Source: Candidatus Solibacter sp.
GTDB taxonomy: Bacteria; Acidobacteriota; Terriglobia; Bryobacterales; Bryobacteraceae
Direction: 5' to 3'
NCBI GenBank assembly: GCA_013822245.1
Contig: PNKE01000067.1
Location: forward strand, 1 to 54,197
Length of the DNA: 54,197 nt
The notes under the pieces were generated by a model, which searched no databases, had not been told where the DNA came from, and saw nothing but the letters and a program-made list of their open reading frames with translations. The position numbers and the translations under genes are program-made. Positions 1 to 8,615 of this stretch are shown piece by piece (the first letter of the stretch is position 1; each line of letters starts with the position of its first letter).

Positions 1-381
1 GGTCGGCCGAATCCACACAAGCTCACCACGCCCACAGCTGTCATCGCCGTCCGGGGGACAACTTTCAGCGTCTTTGTGGACGAAACAGACGCGACCCTGG
101 TGGCAGTCGATGAGGGACTGGTCGGGGTGGCCAACGTGCAGTCGCCGGATCAGGAGGTCCTCCTCAAGGCGGGCCAGCGCAGTTGGGTTCGCCCTGGTCA
201 ACCTCCTCAACAGGCGCAAGCGTTTCGCGGCAGGTCTGAAAGAGCTGACCTGATGCCTGCCTCGGGAAACCAGGGCATGATGGGAAGCGGCAATTCCGGC
301 ATGGGCGCCGGCATGTCGCAACAGGCCGGGAGCATGGGTAGCGCTCGGGGGATGGGGGCGATGAGTGGGAGAGGGCACTAG
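1..381 (+). CDS. FecR-domain protein, 3' part (5' end outside window)
   Basis: The frame is open from base 1, so the gene begins upstream of the window. The first ~65 visible residues have the FecR pattern: a TAVIAVRGTTFSV strand, then a V-D-E-G-L-V-GV turn and a KAGQRSWVRPG strand. In this family the domain is usually periplasmic and recurs in proteins unrelated to iron. The last ~42 residues are a low-complexity Met/Gly/Ser tail with eight methionines, which is not part of the domain. Eight nucleotides separate it from the next gene, which also has a Met-rich insert, so the two are probably co-transcribed. The domain is clear; the role is not. Met-rich tails can bind Cu(I)/Ag(I), but that is inference. 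Confidence 0.72.
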   Translation, partial: GRPNPHKLTTPTAVIAVRGTTFSVFVDETDATLVAVDEGLVGVANVQSPDQEVLLKAGQRSWVRPGQPPQQAQAFRGRSERADLMPASGNQGMMGSGNSGMGAGMSQQAGSMGSARGMGAMSGRGH

Positions 382-389
382 GTCAGACG

Positions 390-1586
390 ATGGAAGCGAT
401 TCGGATACTCCTGGTCTGCCTGTTCGCAATCCCGGCGTCGGCCGGTGATCAGCCTGCGTCCGCCAGACTGGAAACGGAGATCGCGAGGATTGACGGTCTC
501 GCTGCCGACAACGACACGAAGATCCACGTCATCGAGACGATGGCGCAGGAGCTTGGCACCCATCGAAATCACCTGATTTTGCTCAAGAAACAAGGGCAGG
601 ACTCATTCGGCCAGATCTACGTGAAGGAATTGCGCAAGCGGGGATTGGATGACCAGGTGATCCTGAAGAAGCTCCAGTCGATCGGCGGTTCGGTGGAAGG
701 CAAACCGAGCTCCACCAACTTCAGGCCGATTGCCTTTGTGGGAACCGCTGTTGATCACAATTCTGCCGGGACTTTCGTCTCGATAACTCCCGAGATCGGA
801 ATCGACTCGCGTCGATTCGCGTTCGTCGTCGGGGTCCCCTTCTATGGGATCTCCGCCACTCAGCGCGAAGCCACAGGGATCGGAGACGTCTACGCCTCAA
901 TGTTCCTTCGCCACTCCAAAGGGCCATACGACGCAGGTGCGGCACTGACGATCGGCGCTCCAACAGGAGACTCCAATCAAGGCCTCGGTGCCGGCCGCGT
1001 TTCCGTGGATGTGAACGGCACACTCCAGCGCCGCTTCGAGCGGTTCAGTCTGTTTGTGACCGGAGGCTACACAAACTCGCTGTTCAACAACGTGGGATAC
1101 CAGCGGCCATTCATCAGCAACGGCAACTCCGTCTACGCATCAGGAGGCATTGACTACCGCGTGCACCGGAGGCTCACCGTTGGCATAGGTGGGTTCGGAC
1201 TCCTTGGCCTGGGGGACCAAATGGTGATCAGCCAGATGACGGCGACCGCTGCGCAGATGACGAGCACGCCGGGCACGCCCGGTATGCCTGGGATGCCTGG
1301 TATGCCCGGAATGCCAGGGATGCCGCCCGGCATGGGAACCGGGTCCACAGGCACCGGTTCGATGGGCTCCGGCACAATGCCGTTCTATGGATATGCCGCA
1401 CAGACGAACGTACCCGGCTCGGATGTGTCGGACTATGGCGCTTCCGCCTGGGCCTCGTGGTCACTCACGCCCTTCGTCAAGCTGAACCTCAGAGTGGCAC
1501 GCAGCATTCCCTATGAGCTGACCACTGTCCGGGTCGGGCTGGGTTTCGATCTCTCCGGTGCGCTTTCGCGGCTCTTCGACAAGTGA
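390..1586 (+). CDS. Secreted, probable outer-membrane beta-barrel protein with GMP repeats
   Basis: 398 aa. Residues 1-19 form a signal peptide ending near ASAGD. Residues ~20-105 are charged and helical. From ~115 on, alternating strands (FVSITPEIGID, YASMFLRHSKGPYDAGAALTIGAP, and a C-terminal VRVGLGFDLSGALSRLFDK) look like an outer-membrane beta-barrel of the transporter or MetA-pathway type. Residues ~280-335 are an insert with five GMP triplets and eleven methionines in about 55 residues. It lies 8 nt after the FecR gene and upstream of the metal-efflux genes. I do not recognise a named family. An outer-membrane channel or sensor linked to metal handling is inferred from context. Confidence 0.6.
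   Translation: MEAIRILLVCLFAIPASAGDQPASARLETEIARIDGLAADNDTKIHVIETMAQELGTHRNHLILLKKQGQDSFGQIYVKELRKRGLDDQVILKKLQSIGGSVEGKPSSTNFRPIAFVGTAVDHNSAGTFVSITPEIGIDSRRFAFVVGVPFYGISATQREATGIGDVYASMFLRHSKGPYDAGAALTIGAPTGDSNQGLGAGRVSVDVNGTLQRRFERFSLFVTGGYTNSLFNNVGYQRPFISNGNSVYASGGIDYRVHRRLTVGIGGFGLLGLGDQMVISQMTATAAQMTSTPGTPGMPGMPGMPGMPGMPPGMGTGSTGTGSMGSGTMPFYGYAAQTNVPGSDVSDYGASAWASWSLTPFVKLNLRVARSIPYELTTVRVGLGFDLSGALSRLFDK
1281..1325 (+). repeat. Five tandem 9-nt units encoding Gly-Met-Pro
   Basis: Five consecutive units of the form GGN-ATG-CCN encode GMP five times inside the preceding gene. Third bases vary between copies, so the protein repeat appears to be kept by selection and not only by recent slippage. 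Confidence 0.8.
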
Positions 1587-1681
1587 TCGCGCGAACTGGA
1601 CTCACGCGCGTGAACCAGCTTGAAGGAGCACGGCGCAAAGTCCTGCCGCGTGCTAAAGTGTAAAGAGGAAGAACGCATCTG

Positions 1682-2086
1682 GTGACCTTGCGCTTGAAGA
1701 CATCTCTGGCTCGACTCCTCGCCGCAGCGTTGCTGCTGGTGGTGGCTCCAGGCGCGTTTAAAGTGGTTTGCGTTTCTCCCACGGGTCACGACGCCATCGA
1801 GGATTGGGCGGCTCGCTGCTGTGTGGGTGGCGCAGGTGCACCCAGTAGCTCCTTGTCAGAACCAACTCCTTGTCAAGGTTGCACGGACTACCCCGTGACA
1901 CCAACCATTGGCATTAGTAACGCGCAGCCGGAATCATCGCGGCTACTCAGTTTCGACAATTCCGCACTCCCAGTCACTGCCTTGTCCCTGCTAATCCGGG
2001 AGACGGATATCACGTCTTCCATTCGTCTCGACCTCATCTCCGATCCCACCAACTCTCCTCGCCTGACCACCTCCCTTCGCTGCTGA
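1682..2086 (+). CDS. Small secreted cysteine-containing protein of the metal-efflux operon
   Basis: 134 aa with a GTG start. A signal peptide (basic MTLRLKTSLARLL, then a hydrophobic Ala/Leu run) is followed by a short mature region with CVSPTGHDAIEDW, a CC pair and a CxxC. An AGAGGAAG stretch lies about 11 nt upstream. Small periplasmic proteins with a C-x(5)-H-x(2)-IE pattern and a later cysteine cluster are often found just before czcCBA-type genes; that association is from memory. The gene is followed by czcC, so a periplasmic metal-binding accessory role is plausible but unproven. The C-terminal half has no recognisable motif. Confidence 0.55.
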   Translation: MTLRLKTSLARLLAAALLLVVAPGAFKVVCVSPTGHDAIEDWAARCCVGGAGAPSSSLSEPTPCQGCTDYPVTPTIGISNAQPESSRLLSFDNSALPVTALSLLIRETDITSSIRLDLISDPTNSPRLTTSLRC

Positions 2087-2183
2087 GATTTCACCCCTGA
2101 ACTGATCCGGACCGGCAGAGCACGCCCGGGCGTGGTCGCGCGACCGTTTGTATTCAAAATCACCGACTTTCAGGTCCTCAAAT

Positions 2184-3524
2184 ATGCCCTTACGTGATTT
2201 CTTAATGTTTTTGGCCACGGTTGGCGCCGCCGCGTCGGCTTGGCTGCCGTCCGCTTCCGCGCAGACGCTTGCCCCGGCATCCGCCGCACAATACGTGTCC
2301 GAAACCGGCGGCGAGGCGCTCGACCGGCTGGTTGAGGCAGCATTGAAACGCAATGGGGATCTCGTGGCCGCGAGGCAACGGATCGCCGAAGCGCAAGGCC
2401 TGCTCACCCAGTCCAAGTTGCGGGTCAACCCGTCGATCGACACGAGTTTCGCGAGCGGGAAGGTTCTGAACAGTCCCGGCGAAAGTGAGTTCGGCATCGG
2501 GTACTCGCACACGTTCGAACTCGGGGGCAAGCGGGATCGCCGGGTGGAAGTGGGAGGTCTTGGTGTGGAACTCGCAACGCTGGAGATCGCCAACCGCGAA
2601 CGCCTGCTAAAAGCCGACGTGAAGGCGCGCTTTGCCGAAGCACTTGCCGCCGCGCGCAATCTGACATCGGCGGAACAACTCTATGAGCTCAATCGCCAAA
2701 GCTATCAGATCGCTCAGGCACGGACTCGCCAGGGTGAAGGCACGCCGCTAGAGGAGGGGCTCTTGCGGGTGGAGGTCAACCGGATTGCATCGGACAGGCT
2801 CATTTTCACGAACCAGATCGAGCGTGCGCTGCTCGAACTGAAAACCCTTGCCGGCTTCAGCCCCGACGAATCGCTGAAACTGGCCGGCGCGCTGGCAGCC
2901 CCAAAGCTGAGCCTGATTCTCGATCAGGCAGTCGCGCGCGCACTCGCCGAGAGACCTGATCTGAAAGCCGTGCGAATCGAAGAGTCTTTGACCGATGCGG
3001 AAACCAGGCTTGCGAAGTCAGAAGCCGTTCCCAATCTGGTTGGGTTCACACGGTACTCGCGAGTTAACTCCCAATTCGACCAGTTCGGTCTCAGGACCCC
3101 GGCAGGCTCGCCCGTTCCCATCCGCGATACCGACGACATGCTAACCGCCGGCGTTTCTATTAACCTGCCACTGAGGAACCGCAACCAGGGAAACATTCAG
3201 GCCTCGATAGCAAGGGAGCAGAATGCGGCGCTGCGACGGCAGTACCTGGAGCGGGTGATCCGGCAGGAGATTCAGGCGGCGATCACGCGGTTTGAAACGG
3301 CCGCGAAAGCGCTTGCGGTATTCGACGAGGGAGTCCTGCAACAGTCGCGTGAGAACGTCAGGATTCTCCGGGCGGCATACGACCTGGGTGAAATCAGGTT
3401 GATGGACGTAATCAACGAGCAGCGCCGGCTGATCGACACGCAACGCGCCTACACGGACCTCCTGCGCGAGGGCTTCCTCGCCGCGGTTGATCTCGAACGG
3501 GCCACGGGAGCCCCCATCTTTTAG
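2184..3524 (+). CDS. czcC: Outer-membrane efflux protein (TolC/CzcC family)
   Basis: 446 aa from the ATG at 2184, which gives a clean signal peptide ending at SASAQ; a TTG 36 nt upstream is in frame but less likely. Two OEP repeats follow (roughly residues 50-235 and 260-440). Each has the long amphipathic helices of a TolC-type trimer (LVAARQRIAEAQG, RLLKADVKARFAEALA, and LGEIRLMDVINEQRRLIDTQRAYTD in pieces). It forms the outer-membrane duct of the tripartite pump whose periplasmic adaptor and inner-membrane RND subunit are the next large genes. The symbol is by family and position. Confidence 0.88.
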   Translation: MPLRDFLMFLATVGAAASAWLPSASAQTLAPASAAQYVSETGGEALDRLVEAALKRNGDLVAARQRIAEAQGLLTQSKLRVNPSIDTSFASGKVLNSPGESEFGIGYSHTFELGGKRDRRVEVGGLGVELATLEIANRERLLKADVKARFAEALAAARNLTSAEQLYELNRQSYQIAQARTRQGEGTPLEEGLLRVEVNRIASDRLIFTNQIERALLELKTLAGFSPDESLKLAGALAAPKLSLILDQAVARALAERPDLKAVRIEESLTDAETRLAKSEAVPNLVGFTRYSRVNSQFDQFGLRTPAGSPVPIRDTDDMLTAGVSINLPLRNRNQGNIQASIAREQNAALRRQYLERVIRQEIQAAITRFETAAKALAVFDEGVLQQSRENVRILRAAYDLGEIRLMDVINEQRRLIDTQRAYTDLLREGFLAAVDLERATGAPIF

Positions 3525-3541
3525 ATCCAGAAGGATTCACC

Positions 3542-3631
3542 ATGACAGATCGTTCGGCCAAGAATTCAAGTCTCAAGAATGAATGTGCGTTGGGAACCGC
3601 GCCGCGGGTGGCTGGTTCAGTGAGGTGCTGA
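3542..3631 (+). CDS. Possible 29-aa leader/coupling ORF between czcC and czcB
   Basis: An ATG at 3542 is preceded by AAGGA at good spacing. The frame ends at a TGA (3629-3631), one base before the GTG start of the adaptor gene. The peptide is polar, has two cysteines and resembles nothing I know. It may serve to couple translation across the 108-nt gap, or may not be translated. Confidence 0.3.
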   Translation: MTDRSAKNSSLKNECALGTAPRVAGSVRC

Positions 3632-3632
3632 C

Positions 3633-4883
3633 GTGAGATCCGGAAAACTTTTTATAGGTGCCATTGTGATCGCCGCCATCGCGATCGCGTTCTACGCAGG
3701 CCGGAGAACTGCCCTACCGTCTGCAGCCGCGGACGAGACTCGTGGAGATGAACACTCCGAGGAGCCCGGTGAATTGACACTCACCCCAGAGATTCAGCAG
3801 AAGTTCGGCGTACAATTCGCGACTGCCCAGGTGCGCGCGCTTGGCCAGGCAATCCAGGCAACCGGCAGCGTTCAGGCCAACGAACCCCGCATGGCCCACA
3901 TCCGTGCGCTCGCCCGGGGACGGATCGACACTGTATTCGTACGGCTCGGCGATCGGGTGAAGGCCGGGCAGCGTCTGCTGACCTACGACAACGTCGAACT
4001 CGGCGAAGCGATTGGAGCGTACCTCTCGGCTCGCGCCGACCTTCAGATGGCAACCGCAGAAACGGAGGTCTCCGGGCGCGCTCTCGATCGTGCGCGGAAC
4101 CTTGTGGATCTCGGCGCGGTTGCCAAAGCGGAGTTGCAGCGCCGCGAAGCGGAGTACAAGAACGCCCTCGCGACCGTCGAGAGCCGGAAGGCGGGGGCTG
4201 CCAAGATTGAGGAGAAGCTGCATCGATTTGGAATGACCGATGCGGAGATTGAGAAGCTCGATCCCCGCCAGGACCTCCAATACCACCGGGAACGCTCGCA
4301 CAGCACGCTGACCGCTCCCTTCGCCGGTGTCATCACGCAATTCAACGCCGCGCCCGGAGAGACTATCGGGACCGAGGACGAAGTGATGACGGTCGGAGAT
4401 CTTTCGACCGTCTGGGTACAAGCCGATCTCTACGAAAAGGACATCCGGTCGGTCCGCGAGGGGCAGCAAGCCGAGGTCGAGGTCGCCTCCTATCCCGGAC
4501 GCATTTTCACCGGCAGAATCTCTTACGTCAGCGACGTTCTCGATCCGAACACCAGGACGGCGAAGGTCCGCGTCGAGGTTTCGAATCCGCAAGACCTTCT
4601 GAAGCTCGAGATGTTCGCTACGGTTCGAATTCCCACGCCAGCAACGCGTTCCGCCATCGCCATACAGGCCAATGCGGTGCAGAACATTGACGGAACCACC
4701 GTGGCCTTCGTGAAGCTGGCCGGCAACCGGTTCGAGAAGCGTGTGCTGAAGCTTGGGCAGCGGGCCGGCGACTGGGTGGAGGTCGCCGAGGGTCTTAAGG
4801 CGGGCGATACCTTCGTTACTGAAGGTTCGTTCCTGCTGAAGTCCGAGGCCAAGAAGAGCGACCTGGGACATCACGAGGAGTAG
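3633..4883 (+). CDS. czcB: RND efflux periplasmic adaptor (CzcB/HlyD family)
   Basis: 416 aa with a GTG start and GAGGTG five bases upstream. An N-terminal membrane anchor (residues ~5-22) is followed by a lipoyl half-motif (ANEPRMAHIRALARGRI), an alpha-helical hairpin (~100-200, with YLSARADLQMATAE), a second lipoyl half (TLTAPFAGVITQFNAAPGE), and beta-barrel and membrane-proximal domains to the end. It links the RND pump to the outer-membrane duct. The RND gene starts 6 nt after its stop, so they form an operon. No His-rich N-terminal metal-binding segment is present. Confidence 0.9.
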   Translation: MRSGKLFIGAIVIAAIAIAFYAGRRTALPSAAADETRGDEHSEEPGELTLTPEIQQKFGVQFATAQVRALGQAIQATGSVQANEPRMAHIRALARGRIDTVFVRLGDRVKAGQRLLTYDNVELGEAIGAYLSARADLQMATAETEVSGRALDRARNLVDLGAVAKAELQRREAEYKNALATVESRKAGAAKIEEKLHRFGMTDAEIEKLDPRQDLQYHRERSHSTLTAPFAGVITQFNAAPGETIGTEDEVMTVGDLSTVWVQADLYEKDIRSVREGQQAEVEVASYPGRIFTGRISYVSDVLDPNTRTAKVRVEVSNPQDLLKLEMFATVRIPTPATRSAIAIQANAVQNIDGTTVAFVKLAGNRFEKRVLKLGQRAGDWVEVAEGLKAGDTFVTEGSFLLKSEAKKSDLGHHEE

Positions 4884-4889
4884 CGCCGA

Positions 4890-7800
4890 ATGATCGAACG
4901 CATCGTCAATTTCAGCATCCAGTGGCGCGTCCTCGTAGTCCTGCTGGCCGTCGCGATCGCGGGCTTCGGCCTGTACTCGGCGTCGGACCTGCCCATCGAC
5001 GCGGTTCCCGACATCACTACCAACCAGGTTCAGATCAACTCCGTCGCGCCTTCGTTCACTCCGCTTGAGATGGAGAAGTACGTCACGTTTCCCGTCGAAC
5101 TGGCTATGGCGGGCTTGCCGGATATGGAAGACGTCCGGTCGATCTCGAAGTTCGGCCTGTCTCAGGTCACCGTGACATTCAAAGACGGCGTGAACACCTA
5201 CTTCGCTCGCCAGTTGGTCCTCGAGCGGCTGATCGCCGCGGAGAAAGATCTGCCGGCCGGAATCTCGCCCGAGATCGCTCCAGTCAGTACCGGACTGGGA
5301 GAGGTCTACCAGTTCACTGTCGAAAACGCTCCCAATTCGTCCCAGAAGCGATCCTTGATGGAGCTGCGCACCATCCTCGACTGGTTCATCAAGCCGCAGC
5401 TTCGAACCGTGCCGGGCGTCATCGAAGTGAATTCATTCGGCGGCGAGGAGAAGCAGTACCAGGTCCTCGTGGATCCGAACAAGCTTGTCGGCCTCGGGCT
5501 CAATCTGGCGCAGGTCCTTGAGGCGCTCGAGAAGAACAACTCGAATGCCGGCGGCGCTTACATTGAACACGCCGGGGAGCAGCAACTCCTGCGCGGCGTG
5601 GGGCTGATCCAGAACGAGCGCGATATCGAGAACATCGTGGTTTCGTCTCACAATGGAACCCCGATCTTCGTCCGCAACATCGGCGAGGTCAGCCTGGGCG
5701 CCCAGGTACGCCAGGGAGCCGCCACGCGCGACGGCAAGGGCGAGACCGTCATGGGCATGGCGATGATGCTTAAGGGCGAAAACAGCCGGGCGGTCGCCGA
5801 GCGCGTGGAACAGAAGCTCAAGGATACGGCAAAGTCCCTGCCGCCGGGCGTAGTGGTGAATCCGTTTTACAGCCGCAGCGACCTGGTTGACCGAACCGTG
5901 AGGACGGCGGTGACGAACCTGGCCGAGGGCGCTCTTATCGTCATGGCGGTATTGTTCCTCTTTCTGCTGCAATTGAGGGCCGGCCTGATCGTTTCCTCGG
6001 CCATCCCGCTCTCGATGCTGGTCGCGATTATCGCAATGAAGTACCTTGGCGTGTCGGCAAACCTGATGAGCCTCGGCGCGATCGACTTCGGTTTGATCGT
6101 GGACGCCGCCGTGATCATTATTGAGAACTGCGTCCGGCAACTCGCGGCGCGGCGTCGCGAACTCGGCCGCCTGCTTAAGCCTGGGGAGCGGATCGAGACG
6201 ATTCGGGCAGCTACTCTCGAAGTCAGGCGCGCAAGCCAGTTCGGCGAGTTGATCATCATCGCCGCGTATTTGCCCATCCTCGCCCTTGTGGGGATCGAGG
6301 GCAAGATGTTCCGCCCCATGGCCCTCACGGTTGTCCTCGCGCTCTCCGGGGCGCTGGTCCTCAGCATGACATTGATCCCGGCCCTGGCGGCGCTGTTCCT
6401 GCGCGAGCCGCGCAAGGCTCCTCAGCCTGACGCCGCCGGTCACGTCCACGAAGAGGAAAATCCGGTCGTCAGACGGTTGATGCGCTTGTATGACCTTGTT
6501 CTTCATGGCGCGATGCGCCACCCGGTCCCCGTCTTCGCGGCTGCGGCTGCGTTCCTTGCGGTCAGCTTCCTGATGTTTTCCCGGCTGGGCAGCGAGTTTA
6601 TCCCCGACCTCAACGAGGGCGCGATCGCGGTCAACACCGCGCGGCTTCCGAGCGTGTCCCTCTCCCAATCAGTGAAGATGCTCACCGTCATGGAACAGAC
6701 CATCAAGGAACTGCCGGAGGTCGAGACCGTGACCAGCCGCATCGGCCGGCCCGAAATCGCCACCGATCCCATGGGTCCGGAACACTCGGACACCTATGTT
6801 TTCCTGAAGCCAAAGGAGGAGTGGAAAACGGCCCGCACGCAGGAGGAGATAGTTGAGCGCCTGTCGGAAAAGCTGAAATCCATTCCCGGCATGAGTTTCG
6901 CGTTCTCCCAACCGATCAAGTTCCGCATGAATGAGCTGATCGAGGGCGTTGGCGCGCGGTCGGACGTCGTCATCAAGATCTTCGGCGACGACATGGACTT
7001 GATGCGCGAGAAATCGGAACAGGTTGCGGGGATCCTGCGCGGAGTCCGGGGCGCGGCCGATACCCGCGTGCAACAGGTATCCGGCCTGCCCGTGCTCCAG
7101 ATCAAGATCGACCGGGACAAGATCGCCCGCTACGGCATTAATGTTTCCGACGTCCAGCAGTTGATCCAGAGCGCCATTGCCGGGTCGCGCGCCACGACTG
7201 TTCTCGAAGGCTTCATGCGCTTCGACCTGGTGGTCCGGCTGCCCGAGTGGGCCAGGAAGAACGCCGCCGCCATCGGAAACCTGCTGGTCAGCGCGCCAAG
7301 CGGGCAGAAGATCCCGCTCAGCGAACTGACCGAAATCGTCAGCGAGGAGGGCCCGGCCGAGATCGCGCGTGAAAACGGCCAGCGCCGCATTTCGGTCGAG
7401 GTGAACTCGCGCGGCCGGGATATTGGCGGGTTCGTCGAGGAGGCTCGGGGACGCGTTGACGCGCAGGTGAAACTCCCCCCGGGGTACGTAATGACCTGGG
7501 GCGGAACGTTTGAGCACCTCGAGAGTGGAAGGCTGCGGCTGATGATCGCGGTGCCGGTAACGTTCCTGTTGATCTTCCTGCTCTTGTTCGCCACGTTCAA
7601 GTCTATGGGGCAATCGGCACTGATTTTCACTGGAATCCCGTTCGCGGTCACCGGCGGCGTCCTGGCGCTGTGGCTGCGGGGCATGCATTTTTCGATGAGT
7701 GCGGGTGTCGGCTTCATCGCCGTTTCGGGGGTGGCGGTGCTGAACGGCGTCGTCATGGTTGCATTCATCAACCAGTTGCGCGAGCGCGGCGCCTCGCTGC

Positions 7801-8036
7801 AGCCGGCCGTCATGGAAGGGGCTATCACGCGTCTCCGCCCCGTGCTCATGACGGCGCTGGTCGCCAGCCTCGGTTTCCTGCCCATGGCGATCTCCACAAG
7901 CGCCGGCGCGGAGGTGCAGAGACCGCTGGCCACGGTGGTCATTGGGGGGCTGGTGACCTCGACGTTATTAACCTTGATTGTGCTGCCGGTTGCCTACACC
8001 AGGTTCATCAAGGAAGGGCCGGAACCAGAGATATGA
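4890..8036 (+). CDS. czcA: Heavy-metal RND efflux transporter (CzcA type)
   Basis: 1048 aa, the usual length for HME-RND pumps. Twelve transmembrane helices are arranged as 1+6+5 around two periplasmic loops. The charged relay in TM4 is D399-F-G, D405 and E412, with the same spacing as D402/D408/E415 of Cupriavidus CzcA. Cu/Ag-specific CusA proteins lack the first Asp, so divalent cations (Zn, Co, Cd, possibly Ni) are the likely substrates. The FRMNELIEGVGARSDVVIKI segment also follows the CzcA pattern. It sits 6 nt after the adaptor gene and 7 nt before the PII-like gene. It is complete, with no damage seen. Confidence 0.93.
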   Translation: MIERIVNFSIQWRVLVVLLAVAIAGFGLYSASDLPIDAVPDITTNQVQINSVAPSFTPLEMEKYVTFPVELAMAGLPDMEDVRSISKFGLSQVTVTFKDGVNTYFARQLVLERLIAAEKDLPAGISPEIAPVSTGLGEVYQFTVENAPNSSQKRSLMELRTILDWFIKPQLRTVPGVIEVNSFGGEEKQYQVLVDPNKLVGLGLNLAQVLEALEKNNSNAGGAYIEHAGEQQLLRGVGLIQNERDIENIVVSSHNGTPIFVRNIGEVSLGAQVRQGAATRDGKGETVMGMAMMLKGENSRAVAERVEQKLKDTAKSLPPGVVVNPFYSRSDLVDRTVRTAVTNLAEGALIVMAVLFLFLLQLRAGLIVSSAIPLSMLVAIIAMKYLGVSANLMSLGAIDFGLIVDAAVIIIENCVRQLAARRRELGRLLKPGERIETIRAATLEVRRASQFGELIIIAAYLPILALVGIEGKMFRPMALTVVLALSGALVLSMTLIPALAALFLREPRKAPQPDAAGHVHEEENPVVRRLMRLYDLVLHGAMRHPVPVFAAAAAFLAVSFLMFSRLGSEFIPDLNEGAIAVNTARLPSVSLSQSVKMLTVMEQTIKELPEVETVTSRIGRPEIATDPMGPEHSDTYVFLKPKEEWKTARTQEEIVERLSEKLKSIPGMSFAFSQPIKFRMNELIEGVGARSDVVIKIFGDDMDLMREKSEQVAGILRGVRGAADTRVQQVSGLPVLQIKIDRDKIARYGINVSDVQQLIQSAIAGSRATTVLEGFMRFDLVVRLPEWARKNAAAIGNLLVSAPSGQKIPLSELTEIVSEEGPAEIARENGQRRISVEVNSRGRDIGGFVEEARGRVDAQVKLPPGYVMTWGGTFEHLESGRLRLMIAVPVTFLLIFLLLFATFKSMGQSALIFTGIPFAVTGGVLALWLRGMHFSMSAGVGFIAVSGVAVLNGVVMVAFINQLRERGASLQPAVMEGAITRLRPVLMTALVASLGFLPMAISTSAGAEVQRPLATVVIGGLVTSTLLTLIVLPVAYTRFIKEGPEPEI

Positions 8037-8043
8037 GGAAGCG

Positions 8044-8364
8044 ATGAAAGAGATCAAAGCCATCATTCAGGAGTTCATGCTGCCGAAGGTCGTGGAGGCG
8101 CTGCGGGAGCACGTGGAGATTCCGGGTCTAACGGTTTCGCGAATCACGGGATTTGGCAGGTCCGAAAGAGCGGCCGGGCTCTCGGAGACGGCGCCGATGG
8201 TCAAGCTGGAAATCGTCGTCCCGTCCGCGCTCGTGAACAGTGTGGTCGAGATCATCCGGTCACACGCACATACGGGCCGTCCTGGCGACGGCAAGATATT
8301 CATCTCCACGGTTGATGAGGTTGTTAGAATTCGGACTGGAGAACGGGACCAAAACGCGCTGTGA
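8044..8364 (+). CDS. PII-like regulator of the metal-efflux operon (PII-NG type)
   Basis: 106 aa, starting at the ATG directly after the RND stop. The sequence (MKEIKAIIQEFMLPKVVEAL, then GLTVSRITGFGRSE, a short T-loop, VKLEIVVPSALVNSVVEII, and GDGKIFISTVDEVVRIRTGE) has the beta-alpha-beta plan of GlnB/PII. The T-loop lacks the uridylylated Tyr context of true GlnB. A PII subgroup, PII-NG, is known to sit in CusABC/CzcABC-type operons. The likely role is nucleotide- or metal-responsive control of the pump at the membrane; ligand and partner are not shown by the sequence. Confidence 0.8.
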   Translation: MKEIKAIIQEFMLPKVVEALREHVEIPGLTVSRITGFGRSERAAGLSETAPMVKLEIVVPSALVNSVVEIIRSHAHTGRPGDGKIFISTVDEVVRIRTGERDQNAL

Positions 8365-8370
8365 GGGCAC

Positions 8371-8532
8371 ATGGGAGGATCTCGACGTCGCGGGCGCGTA
8401 CTGGAACGGGAATCGCGTGGAGCTGAGATCATCGTGATTGTAGCCGCCACGATCTTGGCCATGATCGGAAGCGTTGCCCAACTCTTGCGCCAACGAGGCT
8501 GGGCAGGGCGAGGCCGCCGCGAGCGGCATTAG
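8371..8532 (+). CDS. Possible 53-aa single-pass membrane protein
   Basis: An ATG seven bases after the PII-like stop opens a 53-codon frame with an Arg-rich N-terminus, one hydrophobic segment (IIVIVAATILAMIGSVAQLL) and a basic tail. An AGGGCAC stretch could serve as a weak ribosome-binding site. Position, orientation and the single membrane helix suggest a small accessory subunit for the pump. No homologue is recalled, so it may be spurious. Confidence 0.4.
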   Translation: MGGSRRRGRVLERESRGAEIIVIVAATILAMIGSVAQLLRQRGWAGRGRRERH

Positions 8533-8615
8533 GGGCAGAAGCGCGCCACCTCAACGCTTGTGACACTGGTTGACCTACCGATGGGCTATCTGAGTTGAAA
8601 GGAGACAACCTGCCA

